This document shows positions 22,621-35,929 of a DNA stretch of 64,000 bases, one piece after another. This DNA is from Scytalidium lignicola. Its lineage: Eukaryota; Ascomycota; Leotiomycetes. The notes beneath the pieces were generated by a model that did not search any database, was not told the DNA's origin, and was given only the letters and a program-made list of their open reading frames with translations. The DNA is taken from positions 1-64,000 of the forward strand of contig NCSJ02000069.1 of assembly GCA_002812745.2 (NCBI GenBank). The letters run 5' to 3'. How positions within the stretch are numbered: position 1 is the first letter of the stretch; every line of letters begins with the position of its first letter. Made by a program: the position numbers and the translations under genes.

Positions 22621-25306
22621 GTATCCAATACAGGGCTTTCAGTCCGAATTATCTTGCAGATGAGAGAGCTACAGAAAATCGCAGGTTATCCGTCGGGGTT
22701 ATACACCGCACCATCGGAATTTTACTTTTACATCAAAAATCGCATACCGCAGAAATACTGTGATTAATACTGTTGAGTGATCTGTTCTAAAGCGTCTTAT
22801 TTAGCAGTCTGATTATAAAGAAAACTTCAAAGCGGCATCCTGTTACACTCCGGAATACTATCTTTATTCTAGCATAAAATCGGTTGACATGAAGTGATTT
22901 GTCTCGTAAGATCTCTACTATGGCCTAGATCCCTAGAGTTTTGATTAGGAGTGTAGGCTAGATGAAATTTTTATGACTAAGCCTTTGATCGGAGACTACT
23001 TGGCTAAGAACATATGTTATTAAATACTATGCACTCTAAAGACATAATAATGGCTGTCGAGAATCATTTTTCTTCAGTTAGTTTCTATGTTCTTGGCAAT
23101 AGATGATGGGCAACCAGAATCACTCAGTGACAACGCTGAATACAGGGCTCTAATTATCATATATGCTACGGTCAAAGATATTACGTTGATTTGTGTATAT
23201 AATGTAAACAAGAACTCTCATCTTATAAGCTCACATCTTACCTGCAGACGTAGGATGATATTACTAACTGGGGTCTATCAAACTCTCATTTTGTGCACGT
23301 AGGATGGATGTTGAAAATTAAGATTAACTCGCTGTCTCCACGACTCTCAGGATTTGAACGTAACTAGAATATAATCAAATCTAGGAAGTAAAGCAGAAGT
23401 CAGATAAAACTAAGACGAGAGATGACGTGTACAAAAGGTTAACGTTAACCAGCTCCTATTGGTCGTGGCAGTAGTGGCAATGAACCCGAGCTCTAATTCC
23501 TCGTCTGGCTCTCATCGGAGTTTTACTAGAGTTATTGCCATTTTACTAACACCTTAATACTTGCTGCTTTTGCCGATTTCTAAGATGATTAGGAATAAAA
23601 TCGTATCATATGGCTAGCATTTCTGTAAATCAAAGGGCGCATCATCACATCAATCTGGGACCACTCCCCGGGACAAAGTTTCGTAGAGCTGTAAGTACAA
23701 GAGGATGCTATGACGTCTGGGACTTCAGCGTTGCAGAAAAGATCTTGTTGTGAAATATGTCTTAATATACAGAGGTATACCAGGGGATAATCCAGAGGTC
23801 AGACGGAGTGAAGTTTTCTACATCGCTGAGGCAACAACGGGAGCTCGAGGTAAACCGTGTTATTTGCTCGGCCGCCAGACCCGCCAGACCCGCCGATGAC
23901 TCTCTTTAGAATCCCGAGGTTAGTCAGTGATACTATTCTGGATGAGTTCCAGTTACAGCCAGTCTGAAATGCGCGATATGCTTTCTTTAATGGTTTCCAA
24001 TATAGACCGTATCGAACAAATTGATCGTTGCATTGGAATTGCGATGTTCTGCGATGGTGGGGCTGACTACTGCATGTGTGTACCTTGCACGGCATCACAT
24101 GTAAAACTAATTAAGGAAGAAGATAGGTATTTATCAGAAGAAAGCTGATTCATTACAGCAGAGCCTTATCATCTTATGTGAACAGCAAAATTGCATCTCA
24201 AGTGTTGTTTAGTTTGCTTCCTTCCTCAATCATACTTACGGTGTACCGTCCGTGCATATTCAGCAATATATATCACTCCTACACATAACCTTGCCACTAA
24301 CCACAAATTTGTAAAATCAGATCAAATATACAAATGGAACAGCACTCCCATGTCAAATAGTTATCGCAAGCCTCGTTTAGATAACAATGCAGGTTCGGCC
24401 GACCTCAAGCGTACGCGGCTACGAATAAATGGCCACAAAAGTCGGCGATTACTTTTAAACTCTAGCGATCCGAAAATCAAAGTTAAATAATACCAGAATC
24501 AATAAAATTGCAAGTTTACCCAAGTCAGGATAAGAATGATGGATCCTTTGCATAAAGCTTGTTATTTTTATTAAACAGGAATAATTTAGGATGTCTCCAC
24601 AGCTTTATCATCCTACTTGGATCTCGATTACCGATGTTCCTTCTGGTCAACCAATCGGCCGGTACATCAATCGTTCTTGATAATTTCAAGTGCCGCTGCG
24701 ACTTTTGAAAAGTTCTCAACGGCGGCTTTGTCTATAAAATCCTATAAGCTACTTTGAGTAGGTAGTGGTAATTGCAACGCCTTTCTTATTAAACCCAATT
24801 TTTTAATACTTTGGTACCTTGTTTCCGAAGTTCTAAACGTACATTTGCCGAACTGGGCAATCGCTTTGAGAGACCGAGGTTACATTACAACAGTGTGGGA
24901 CATCCCGCGTTGCAATCGCTTGCACGTTGATTATCTACAGTACAGTATTGAAAAATTGAGCGCAAACTTTGAGACTTATTAATTATGAATGCGTATCTGA
25001 GAGGCGACGCAGCTCAAGCTGCGTCAGCTGCTGTGGAGAGATTGCGGGGCAAGATCTCTTCTCCAGCCCCCAGACCTCTCCAGACCCCAGATCTCTTCCC
25101 CGCAGTCCCGTCGTCCCACCATCTAACCTGATGGAGGCATTGATGTCTCAAATCATTCATTGTCCGCGACGCCGAGCATTATATCCGGCGCCAAGCATTT
25201 ATAAAATGATAAGATGTCAAGATCTCGCCTTTGATCGCTGTCAGGCAAGTTACAGTACCGAAAAACTCTTCAGCCCTGTTTACCTCTCGAGAGAACGGTT
25301 GCAGAA
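22621..25306. other. Long gene-poor stretch with a hairpin near 25.0 kb
   Basis: About 2.7 kb without a supported gene; the small open frames here have no recognisable features. A triplet-like run of CCGCCAGAC units lies near 23872-23892. A perfect 8-bp hairpin, GACGCAGC at 25006-25013 against 25018-25025 with a TCAA loop, sits about 280 bases upstream of the transporter start. AGATCTCTTC words repeat near 25053 and 25089. Confidence 0.5.
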
Positions 25307-27294
25307 ATGTCGGTTGATGCAGAGAAACACTTCGCTTCTGTGGCGGACGAGGTCCAGAATCGATTCCACGTGGATCTTGTTCCTGGAACAGAGATCTTGA
25401 CGGATCTCAATGAAGCTCATTTCATTCATGGAGGTCGTGGAGACATAGTGTTGGTTCCTCAGCCAAACAATGATCCTCACAACCCATTGGTAAGTCCTTA
25501 ACCAATCCTGCTATAACCGACAACGAGAAGAATGAGACTTTCTAAGGCAAAAAAAATAGAACTGGAGCCGATTCTGGAAATATACCACATTGATCGTCTG
25601 TTCTATCAACATGTTTCTCGGCAACTTCTCCTCGCTCTCAATTGCGCCTATGACACCCATATTTGTAGAGTATTTCCATACGAGTGTTTCGAAAGTTGGG
25701 TTACTGGTAAGATTTCTTCCCTCTTATCGAGAATTTTAGAGAGAAGATTAGATGCTGACTGCATTCCAGACCGGTTCATGCGTCTTGGCATTAGGTTATG
25801 CCAACTTCATCATAATTCCATGTACGAGACTCTTTGGTCGTCGGCCGGTGGCCTTAGTCTGTTCAATTATCGTCATAGGCGCGAGTATATGGGAGGCGCT
25901 TGCCACCTCGTACAACTCATTAATCGGGGGCAGGATAGTGGTTGGAATTGGCTGTGCGACTAGCGAGAGCTTGATGCCGGTTGTAATTGCTGACATGCTG
26001 TTCTTGCACGAGCGGGGGACTTGGATGGGAATTTACTTGTAAAACTCCCTTGTCTTGATTTATATTTGAAGCAGCAGCTAATCTGATCCAGCTGGATCTA
26101 TTTTATGGGTGCTTGGGTTGGTCCAATTGTGTCAGGAACAGTGGCGGATCATATCGGTTGGCGTTGGTTCTTTTGGTTGGCTGTAATCCTTCAAGGTGTA
26201 TGTGAACCTCCAAAAGAACTGCAAGACATCCATGCTCACAACAATACAGGCAATCACAGTTGCGATGTTCTTCTTTTTCCCCGAAACGAAATACAATCAG
26301 GAAACCATCATGCCATCAGAGGTGGTCTATGATGAAGAAAGGTCTGATATCCAACAAAAAGATGAAACCTCACCTCCACAACAAAAGCAAGAGATCTCTC
26401 ATGAGGAAATCACGGCAGCTGATAATGGTGTTCAACATCTCGCGGTGCTCGGTAAAGGCTATCCGAGCAAAATGCAACAGTTTGGCCTCAACTGGAGGGT
26501 AGACCGCGCTCAAATTCGATTTCTACCGAGAGATTTCGTCACCCCTATTGAAATAGCAAGCTATCCAGTTATCGCATTTGGCTCTTGCTGTGTTGGATTC
26601 GCTGCGAATTCTCTGTTGGTGCTTAATCTGCTAGAGTCACCGGCCTTTTCGAGCGCTGTATACAACTTCAGTCCCGCAAGTGTTGGATATGTCAATTTTG
26701 CGCTAATGGGAGGCGGCATATTTGGCTTGGCCACTGCCGGACCCCTTTCAGACTGGATATCTATGAAACTTACTAAGAGAAATGGAGGTATCCGTGAACC
26801 GGAAATGAGATTGCTTACTTTTATCCCGTTTGTTATCTTGGCATTCCTTGGATTGTTGGTACGTCACTTCTTCCCGAAGATGAATCTTAAAAGCTCCAAG
26901 GCAAAATAATCAGGTATCCATTGCTAATGCTTTCTAGATCGCGGGGCTTGGTTGGGAACATAACTGGGCTTGGCCGGTGGTTGTTGTCCTTGGGTTCGGG
27001 TTTACGGGAGTCATTGTCATGGCTATCCCAACAATCGGCCTCACGTATGCAGTGGACAGCTACAAGCCAGTGGCAGGACAGATTATGGTTGTTGCAACGG
27101 TTGTGAAAAACACATTTGGGTTTGGAATGACATATTTTGTGAACGACATGGCTGTTGAACATGGCTACATTGCACCAGTCATGGTTCTTCTCGGGTTTAC
27201 AGTTGGAATTCCAATAGTATTCGGTACAATGCTATGGTTTTGGGGTAAATCGGCGAGGCGATTGACGAGGAATTCCAAGGTTCACACGTTTTAA
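25307..27294 (+). CDS. MFS transporter (DHA1-like, 12-helix type)
   Basis: Six exons, 25307-25489, 25560-25706, 25752-26038, 26092-26197, 26250-26858 and 26938-27294, join without a frame break to 562 residues. The N-terminus is cytoplasmic (LVPGTEILTD, ILVPQP-like VLVPQPNNDPHNPLNW), followed by the first helices. The MFS signature LFGRRPVALVCS, the LHERGTWMG motif after helix 4, GWRWFFWLAV, PLSDWISMKLTKRNGG and late helices ending WFWGKSARR are visible. The family exports drugs or metabolites by proton antiport across the plasma membrane. Canonical GTATGT and GTAAGT donors support the joins. There is no evidence of decay. Its substrate is unknown, and no biosynthetic core gene is adjacent. 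Confidence 0.9.
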
Positions 27295-30200
27295 GGGGAG
27301 ATCTTCCTACATGTAATAACAATGCCAGGTTTCCTCTGAAATATTCGGACAGAGAGTCTGCTGGGCAAGACCTGAAACACATATCTATATTGGATTGTAG
27401 TTAGGCGACTAATAGTTACAGCAATGCGAACTTGCTCGATAATACTACATTATTTTGTTCCCATAAGCGACCGCAGTCCCGCAGGGTGTGTGCAAATGTG
27501 GGCATTGCGCTATTGAAGATGTCTTCATTAGTGCTTTAACCTCTAATGAGGACGGCCTAGTTTTCAAAAGCTGTTTCACTAACCCATTGATACATGGTTC
27601 CCGCAATGAGGTGGAGTAGAGAGCTCTAGGCAAGTCATTGGCGTCGTTCCGTGATGAGAGTTCAAAGGGTATTGCCATACGGTTCCTACTTACGTCTCAC
27701 TTATTGTATTACATTTGCCTCGCTGTAACCATAGAGACGTATCCCAAATATTTAACAATGACACACCCGCACAATTCACAACACATTATAAATAGCAATG
27801 TTTGCCACGTTTTTTATTTTACTCTTTAGCTCCAGCGTGTTCAATGGTCTGTAAGACCCATTTCTTTTGCAGAAAAACTACCTCACGTAAACAATATAGG
27901 ACTCCTACAAGAAACGAATTTCCTTGGAGATGCCGAGGTTATGGATAGTATCAGTTCCATACCATCTTGCTTACAACACCCTAGCGGAAATTATACATCT
28001 GGCTTGGTTGATCCTGATGAACATGCTATATTCTTCGGCCTAGTGTGAGGGCTCAAAAAATCGCTTGTGTTAGGATTATTACTCCAATTATAACCCATTC
28101 ATGCACATTTAAAGCTGCCTTCGAAGAAATAGCAATAATATCTTAGCTTCCTGGGGTGAGATCAGACAGCAAACCACATTGGTAAAGACTTGTACAGGAT
28201 TCCAGCGCTTGGAGCCGATATCATGCTTGAGTGTTAAGATCTACTCTCTCTTGAAACTCTTTCTGTTCATAGATCCGTTCCCTTGTTTCCTCATTGTTAG
28301 TCGCCAACCTTAACCATAAAAGGGGTTAGGAGATATCGAACGATCCAGAAAGCGAGTTTACGAGACCTTTGTAGGAAATCACAGTCGAATTTAATGCTAC
28401 CAATAAATTGAATGTAATGAACTGACTGCAATTTATGCTTATTTTGCAACATTTGTTTCTTTTCTTTATGCTATTACAGCACATTAATACTAAAAGAAAG
28501 TTTCACCACGATTTTGGGGTGACGGCGGTTGTGTGTGCACTGTGCAACCAGCATCCTGGCATTGACCTAATGATTTTTATTAATATAGGGATTATGTCTA
28601 AAATTATTATCAATTTAACATTATATGTTGAATTAAGCACAGCAAGAGGTTGCGTAATCGGGGTTACTCAAATATATTGTGGTGTTGTAGTGTAGCTACG
28701 TACGTACAAGTGAAGTTAACTACTAGAAAGGGAAGTCACGTGTAATAGGTGAAACGTGGTGCCTAAGGTGGCAACTAGGATATCACAACATTATATATCT
28801 TTTTATATATTATTTTATTTTGTACTTTTTAAAGCTAAATCGTTTAGTATTGTTTGTGTTTGTTAATTTTGGACTTAGTTATATTTTGTTGCTTATTTTC
28901 TTTGTGTATAAACTAACAAAATTTATTGTTTATAGTTTTATAGTTAAACTTTGTATGTAGCTTATAAACTCGAATGTTAATATTATAAAATTGTTATTGC
29001 CATTTGTAGTTAACACAAAAGTTAATGTGATAGATAAAGNAAAAAGTACATGCCATTTNGGGGGGATAATGCTTTTATATTAATGCTTTTAAAGGATTAT
29101 ATGGATATTACTTTTGCTCAATTTGAGGATAAAGTTAATAAAAAGCCAAAGAAGAAATTGTCACGGGGTTTTTCTTTTGTAGGTAAACTCTTTGGAGGAT
29201 AGCGTTTAACCTTATCCTTAAAGCTATAAAAACACAAGGATAAAAGCATAATTAGCTTTGAGCCGGAGTATAAAGTATATACTTTAAGAATCAAGCAAAG
29301 TATTAGAGGTATTCATAATTAAATCCTTATATCGTATAATGCGGAAAGTATTAAACTTTTCGTTAGTGAAATAGTTTTTGATAGCATTTGACCAGGTTTC
29401 ATCTTCTACGACTTAGCTATTGTTCGATGCTTTCGCGTCTAAGTTAAAGAAGGGGAAATAAGATTACTAAGCTACTTTTTGTCGCTCGGGACTGTGTGAC
29501 TCAGCATTGACGGGCACCCCAATTAGATATCTATTAACTAAATCGAGTGAAGTGAATTATATAATTATAGATTCGTGCCTTTTAAGGCTTAACCGGTCTA
29601 ATAGGCTTCGTTCATACTCCTTTACTGTATCATAACACTTGTGCTTACTATGATTTCTGGCTCCTCATTAATCTTGATATAAAAACTATATAAATACTAA
29701 AGAAAGTACGGTTCCTTTATATCTAGTATTCTAATAATAATAAAAGGTAATTCCAAGCGTTAAATGAATCACAAATCCAATGGATAAGGTGATATTGTAG
29801 CGAGTGGCAGAGCGTGACCACTGCGCCAACAGACCCTAAAAAGATCTAGCATTGGCATTACGTGCCAATACGCGCTCTTATCCGTCTATTTAAGCCCACT
29901 TGTAAGGTCACACCTTACAGATATCGTCTTCTATACATGCTTACTATAAGTAGATAGAATTGAGTTGTAATAAGAGAACCGCGGTCTTAACTATATAACG
30001 CCAAATTGCCGTATTCTTGCTAGAGAGTCCTATTGTTTATATTTGGAAAGACTTATAAGGTGGACATGGAAAAGGGGGGTTCACCTCAAGTGGTTGGGGA
30101 GGTCCCTAGTGGATCGCCAGCTCAGCTGGGTATGGTATATTGTAAGGAGTGAGAACGATAGAGTCATTTTCTCCAAGTCCAGGACTTCTCCAACAATGAT

Positions 30201-30325
30201 TCGAAACTAGATTTCGGTGAGAAGAGTCGAGCATGGCTTATAGCCTTGTGAATAATTCATATTACTGCCGATCCAGGGTAAAATCGGAAAATTTCCCCGT
30301 ACCTTTTCTTCTCTCCAGTAGGTGA
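27295..30325. other. AT-rich island with repeat relics, no gene
   Basis: About 3 kb. From roughly 28380 to 29400 the sequence is strongly AT-rich and contains two N bases (29040, 29059). Open frames there are short and compositionally biased. Near 29800-29836 the minus strand carries a tRNA-like A-box segment (TTGGCGCAGTGGTCA), and a perfect 7-bp palindrome, ATTGGCA against TGCCAAT, lies at 29851-29869. This looks like decayed repetitive DNA between two gene groups. Confidence 0.55.
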
Positions 30326-32786
30326 TCAAAACGTGATGTTCTCATCCAGTAAGCTCATGAGCTGCTGGTTCCCAAAATACCAATCACCAAGGTCATACAT
30401 TTGAGGAACGCCAGGCTCTAGAGCTTCATTTACTACAGTCCTTGCTCCCATATCAAAGTTCGTGAAGTTGATATCATCTGGTGAATTACGAGCATCGTAA
30501 GACAAAGCCTGGTTTGCGGTTAAAAAAGGAGTATTCGCATCGATATAGAGCCGCGCAGCCTGACAGAGGAGCTCATAGAGCCGCTGGAAATTTGTGGTCG
30601 GCTTCGTAGAAGTTTGCTCGGGCTCCCACGAGGCTGCGAATCGCTCTAACCGTGCTAAGTCGTCAACGTCCAACAGCTGGACAGCACGGCTAAACAAAAT
30701 GCTGAATGGGACGAAAGGATGGTGCATCACTGACCTATTCGCCGTGAGTCAACCGAATTAGAGGCTTGATTCAAAAACTATTGTGGAACGTGACGCACGA
30801 AAACGGCGCTCGGGGCAGTAGGCTAGTAGAAGAATCGATCGACTTACCAGCTCAGGTATTTACTTAGCATGAATGGGTCGTTCTTATTCTCACGCATGCT
30901 TGTTACACATCGCTGGTGTAAGTCTAAAACTTCGCGAGCCACCGCGATACAGTCATCTGAAGCACTGCCAAGGGAGCCTAAGGCTGGAGGAATCGCTCGC
31001 AGAATCAAAGCAAGGAGTGAATATTGACAGACAAGCTCAGCTTGCAGATAAACATCTCGTAAAGTATCTTGGCCGTCCTCGCTCAACTGCTGGGTGGTAT
31101 TCTGTGATTACTAGTCAGAAACGATCAGATTCAAGGGGAAAATGAAGACAAACAGAAATCTCGGAATGGATCTTGCCAATTAGTTCTCGCAATTCTTTGG
31201 CAAGCCCCTCGGCCAATTGGCCTCTTACATGGCCGTCCACTTGAGCTAGACTTGTCGGGCTATACAGCTGATCCCAGACTTTGCCTTGAATCCGCCCAAG
31301 TCTACTATGCCGTTCTTCCTCTCGATCAAAGGGCAATGTAACATCAATGTCACGGATATTGGAAGAGCGGCCAAGTCGAAGCGACAGCCCTTTTTCCATT
31401 CTATAAATGGTCCAGAACAGACGTGCCTCTGCAGCTCGCGACAACCTATCAACTTCTCTCGTTGGACGAGCAAGATGATACCCTAGCGTCTGGCAGAGGT
31501 TCGAGGCATTCGAAATAAAGCTCCAAGCCAACGATATTCTGAAGTCTTCAACTGCGTTAAACGCCTACTGACGGCATTAGCCAGGAATACATGATGTCTC
31601 AACATATTTTAGAATGCGTACTCCGAGCGTTAATGCGGCAATGACTTCCATGGACGGCGGAAGAAGAAGTGGAAGCCGAGCACACGCATTGTGAAGGTTT
31701 TCCCGACATAGGCGGCAATATTCTCGGTAATTATGGAGACCAGATACAGATATATGCTCGGAAAAGACATAAGATAGATATCCGTTGGCGAGAATGAAGT
31801 CTATTTCATTGTAGTCGTCGATCGCGAAGTATACTTTTCGGCAAATGTCGGAGAACATGTCGAGGGGAAGTACACGAGATATCCACACCATTCTAGTGTG
31901 CTCATCGTGAGCTAGATGATTATATGTTAGGGAATCTAGCAATTTTGCGGACGGGAAGCAATTGACCTTTAGCCCAACGTAGTACCGCCACGGCAGCGTC
32001 CAAGGGAGGCATAAGGGAGTCGGCTTGATGTTTTGCGGCGTTGATCCTGGGGATGGATAAATGTGGACCCGGTTTGTTACCTTCTATTGCATGTAGAAGG
32101 TTTTTAAGTGACGAAACGACACTATTTTGCTCGACTCCAGAAAGCTCTGTATCTCTGTCGTTTACTACAGCTTTGATAAAATCGACAATGTGCCCCGAAT
32201 AGTCCCATTCAGGCTCGGCGACGGACGGATAGACGATTTTATCCTCGGTAGGAGACAGCACCGAATATGAGTGGCCATTTTCTTGCTGTTTTGCGCCGGG
32301 AGTTAAGTCGAGCCCTTGTAGAAGCTGTTTGATACCATCGACGCCCCTCACAATGTCATCGATTTTCTGCTCGCTGAATGAATCAAGGTAGTATGAGCAC
32401 CTAGCCTACTAAAGAAGACCTCATTATGGTCATGGAAAACGCACTCACTACTGTGCTGTTATAATCACTCTCTGTTTTGGATTGATTGCCTTGGTAGCGA
32501 TCGCGCTATGGGTACAGTGAAGCCTGGCGGAGATGCAATTTGAGCAAGGCGATCCTCGGTCACATCCGATCTAGCCTGCTCGTCAATTTCGCCATTCTTT
32601 CCTCCAACTACAGATCTGAACAGGATTATTGATCTGACCTTTCGAGCACGGCAATGATCGCACTGTTTTGCCACATATTAGCATGCTCTTATGACCATAA
32701 GTTATCATCGTTGGACTGACTGAGCGACGCGCGATAGTCGGCCGGCTGGCGGGCGATTCATCGACAATTTCTTCGCGGGATTCCAT
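30326..32786 (-). CDS. Zn2Cys6 transcription factor (Fungal_trans type)
   Basis: The gene starts MESREEIVDESPASRPTIARRS; the next exons rebuild a canonical zinc cluster: CDHCRARKIGCDRGSPCSNC and then ISARLHC, with the expected C-x2-C-x6-C spacing. Downstream exons give VRGVDGIKQLLQGL, a middle region VYFAIDDYNEIDFILANGYLS, and the fungal-specific domain hallmark SLAWSFISNASNLCQTLGYH with RAAEARLFWTIYRMEKGLSLRLGR. The C-terminal exon ends LMSLLDENITF. It should be a nuclear DNA-binding regulator of about 650 residues. It neighbours the plus-strand epimerase across a 416-base interval, but no target is evident. Confidence 0.85.
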
Positions 32787-33202
32787 CGTGAATGATGTGC
32801 CTTGAGGGAAGTATCTGGTTGGTTTTTCCCAGGAATATTAAGCTGGTGGTGATGCTGGCGATGACAAATCCGGTGGAATTGCCTTAGAACGGAAATGCGC
32901 GGGTTTCCGGCCGACCCCAAGGTCTGTCTGTTTGTACCTTCAGCCAGATTGATTGGCTGCTCTTTGTTTAGATTTACCTCCTATCCACCTCATACATCTC
33001 CACTCAACATCCGCATTTGCCAGCTAAGGCGGGTGCAGTAATGTGCTCGCGCGCTCGAGTTGTTTTTCATATTGTTCGTAAGCACGTAATCCAGTTGTAA
33101 AGAACTAAAGGGTTGAGTTATAAGTAGCCATGGAGTCTCCTGTTCAGCATTCGAGGGATTGGATATTTGACAGAAAACCTCGTTTTGTCACCTACTTTCC
33201 TC
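32787..33202. promoter_or_regulatory. Divergent promoter region between regulator and epimerase
   Basis: The two genes start at 32786 (minus) and 33203 (plus), so this 416-base interval must hold both promoters. I see no clear TATA box or paired operator. Confidence 0.5.
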
Positions 33203-34756
33203 ATGGCTCAAAACATTCTCGTTACCGGCGCTGCTGGCTACGTGTAAGGCGAATTGACCATATGCTTACCACAAGCTAACATCATGACAGCGGAGGCTCT
33301 ATTTTCGCAGACTTCCTATCTCGCAAGGGTGGTCCCATCAAAGCGGCAAAGATCTATGCGGCAGTCCGGTCTCAGGACCAAGTTCACCCTGTATCAAAGC
33401 TTGGCATCAATGTGATCCAAATTGATCTCTACGACGAAAAGGATGTCCTAGAATCTGTGCTCAGCAATGAGAGTGCGTTTGTGAATGGAATATACAAGAT
33501 GCTGAGGGACTAACAAGATCTTAGTCGATATTGTTGTCCATGCTGCAAGCTCTATAGTTACGCCTCTCGCGGTGAATCTCATCAAAGCCCTCGGCAAGCG
33601 ACGTGAGGCTGGCGGAAAACCAACATATTTAATCCACGTGAGCCCATCTATGCTTTACATTCCCAATTTCACACTGATAACAAGCTAGACATCTGTTGCT
33701 ACTGTATTCGCCGAAGAAGCTGGCTGGCCTTACGGGCAGGCCAAGGATGACGCCCCTTTGTTCGAGAGAGAGAAGGAATTGGCGGCAGAATATCACCCTG
33801 TTCGCGAGGTAAGCTATATGATCTAGATAAAATCGTTACATCTAGAAGGTGTAGCCGCTAATCCGCTGAAAAAGACCAATATCGCAGTCGTAGAACAGGC
33901 AAAAGCCAATGGTGTTGCGGCTTTCAACGTTGCGTTGCCGACTGTCTGTGGGTACTCCTGTACCGATCCTTGACAGCTTAAATTTCTAATTTAATAATCC
34001 ATGCTTATTGTCGAGTAGATGGAAGAGGCACCGGCGCGGCGAAGAAACTCTCCGTGAGCATTCCAGCTTATGTTAGGGTTAGCATGAAGCACCATATTGT
34101 CCACAAATTTGAAAAAGATGGTGTAAGTTCCGCTTCTGTCCATTCCCTTACGTGAGGATTGACTTCTTGAGGGGATGATCGAGACCAGATCCTGTTGAAT
34201 CATGGATCGGAGGCTTTACCCACGATATTATACATGAGCCAAATTCAGCGGTACTAAGACTTTTCATAGAACCCACCCGGGATACACATATCGGACTTGA
34301 CCGAACTGTATGCTCTTATTGTAGAGAACATCCTGCGGCAAGAGCCCATCCCAAGCGGAGACAAGGGATATTATTTCGCAGTGGCCCATAGAGTGCCCTG
34401 GTGGCGCACAATGGACTCTCTCGCCGAGCACTTGTATCGGCGAAGGCTGGTGGCAGAGCCCACGCCTCGGATCTGGCCGACCTATGAGATGGCCGCTGAC
34501 TGTCTGGGATTTCCCGCGAAGTATGTGCGCGCTATGGGATCTTCCACGTGAGTTCAACCTCCTGTCGCTTCAAATACGTAGCTCTAATGAAACTCATAGT
34601 GGGGATTTTGTTCCCGTCAATGGGCCTCGAATTGGTTGGCAGCCTAAGTGGGATGAGAAACAATATCTGGAGAGTATGGACCAGGAGATTCAAGATGTGT
34701 TGGACCTGGATACTCTCCAACCTTCCCTCTTTAACGCTCTGATATCCCCCGCTTAG
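33203..34756 (+). CDS. NAD(P)-dependent epimerase/dehydratase-like protein
   Basis: The first exon (33203-33243) reads MAQNILVTGAAGYV and joins to GGSIFADFLSRKGG at 33291, giving the Rossmann GxxGxxG motif GAAGYVG. Later exons read IDIVVHAASS, TSVATVFAEEAGWPYGQAKDD (with a YxxxK catalytic pair), NGVAAFNVALPTVYGRGTGAAKK and HISDLTELYALIVENIL. The C-terminus ends LQPSLFNALISPA. All introns found are short and keep the frame, and at least seven exons are needed. This is an extended short-chain dehydrogenase. The substrate could be a sugar nucleotide or a small aldehyde or ketone; it cannot be told here. Confidence 0.85.
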
Positions 34757-35109
34757 GGTTTGAGTAGCAGGTAGAGTTCTGATGTGAGATTTCATAGTCG
34801 TTTACAATTCGAAGTGAGAAATCTTTCAAGTTTAGATGCACCAATCTTAGCTAATTTACATCCATAAGTTCATCAGTATTTTAGTACCACTAAATCAGAA
34901 TATTATATCCCAGGCTCCCTGTTCTAGACAAACTATAAAATAATCGTTAGTGATATAAAATTTCAATTTTTGACCTTGGAACCCTGCTTTCGATGCCAAC
35001 GCAGATTTTTAAGCTCAACTAAAATCTTGCTAATTACTTAACTACCTCGTGGAATGGAAGGACGGAGACAATTCCTGGGAGAACGAGTCCGATATAAGGC
35101 ATGCAAGGA
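34757..35109. other. AT-rich spacer
   Basis: Follows the epimerase and precedes the transposase relic. No gene; probably part of the decayed element. Confidence 0.45.
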
Positions 35110-35840
35110 TTATGGAGTTTGAGGAAAGGAATTAACTAGAATTTCAACAGCTATATATTTCTCAGTAGTAAAGCTTATCTGCAAGCATTAACTGATTTAA
35201 TAACGGTAACCCATTCACAATTTCCAGGCTATAATAATGGAGGTTTACTAAAGCAATCAAAGGTCGTAACTACTTTAGTAGTAACAATTATACTCATTGC
35301 AAAGCTTGTTTCATCGAAATTGTAAATGTCCTCATCTAGGATTCCATATTAAGCCTTGATTTCAAGGAATTGGTTAAACTACTGATGAATAAGCTTTGGA
35401 TCTTCGCATTTAGCTCGTTGATAACTATATTTGCGAATATATTTAGTAGTCAACTTGGTATGATGGCCTAAAAATTGCTGAACCCAACTTTTCCCTACAG
35501 GTGAAGGAGTAGGTTTACCACGCTCAGAAATCAAAATGTTGGCCATTTCTCGTATTCCTGAAGGCCTAGGAGGCATTACTCGATTTCCCATAGAAATAAT
35601 CCATTGGACTAGTGATTTTTCTTCGAGATTTGACTTTTTGAAAGCTCTGGTGTAGGTAGTTCCTAGTTTAATTCGACCTCGAAGGCGAGCATATAATGTA
35701 GACTTGGGCACATCAAAATTACGTGCTGCAGCTCGAACAGACGTGATTTGTTTGTTTTTAACGCGTTTATAGCAAGAAGAACTCTTCCTTCTTGCTCTAC
35801 ATGTAGCTTTTCCCCTATTAGAACGTGTTGAGTTGAGAAA
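35110..35840 (-). pseudogene. Tc1/mariner-pogo (Fot1-like) transposase relic
   Basis: The minus strand shows EGRVLLAINALK, then after a one-base frame slip near 35755 KNKQITSVRAAARNFDVPKS, the HTH_psq part of a pogo-type transposase. It is followed by LRGRIKLG, SLVQWIISMGNRVMPP and KPTPSPVGKSWVQQFLGHH (CENP-B-type HTH). After the stop at 35379 the same frame continues as YGILDEDIYNFDETSFAM and VTVIKSVNA, the start of the DDE domain, with several stops. The catalytic region is degraded and incomplete, so this copy is dead. I could not identify its terminal inverted repeats. Confidence 0.85.
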
Positions 35841-35929
35841 TAATTAGTTGAAATTGAAGGTGTTGATGAATTTGATGATTGCGGGGAAAGTGTCCCGTGG
35901 GACCGGGATACCCTGAGACATTGAAATTT

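Noticed and set aside
28435..28695. 86-codon hydrophobic frame in the AT-rich island
   Set aside because: Composition follows the AT bias; no start context, introns or motifs.
29800..29836. Functional tRNA gene on the minus strand
   Set aside because: Only the 5' half looks tRNA-like; no T-arm or acceptor partner is present.
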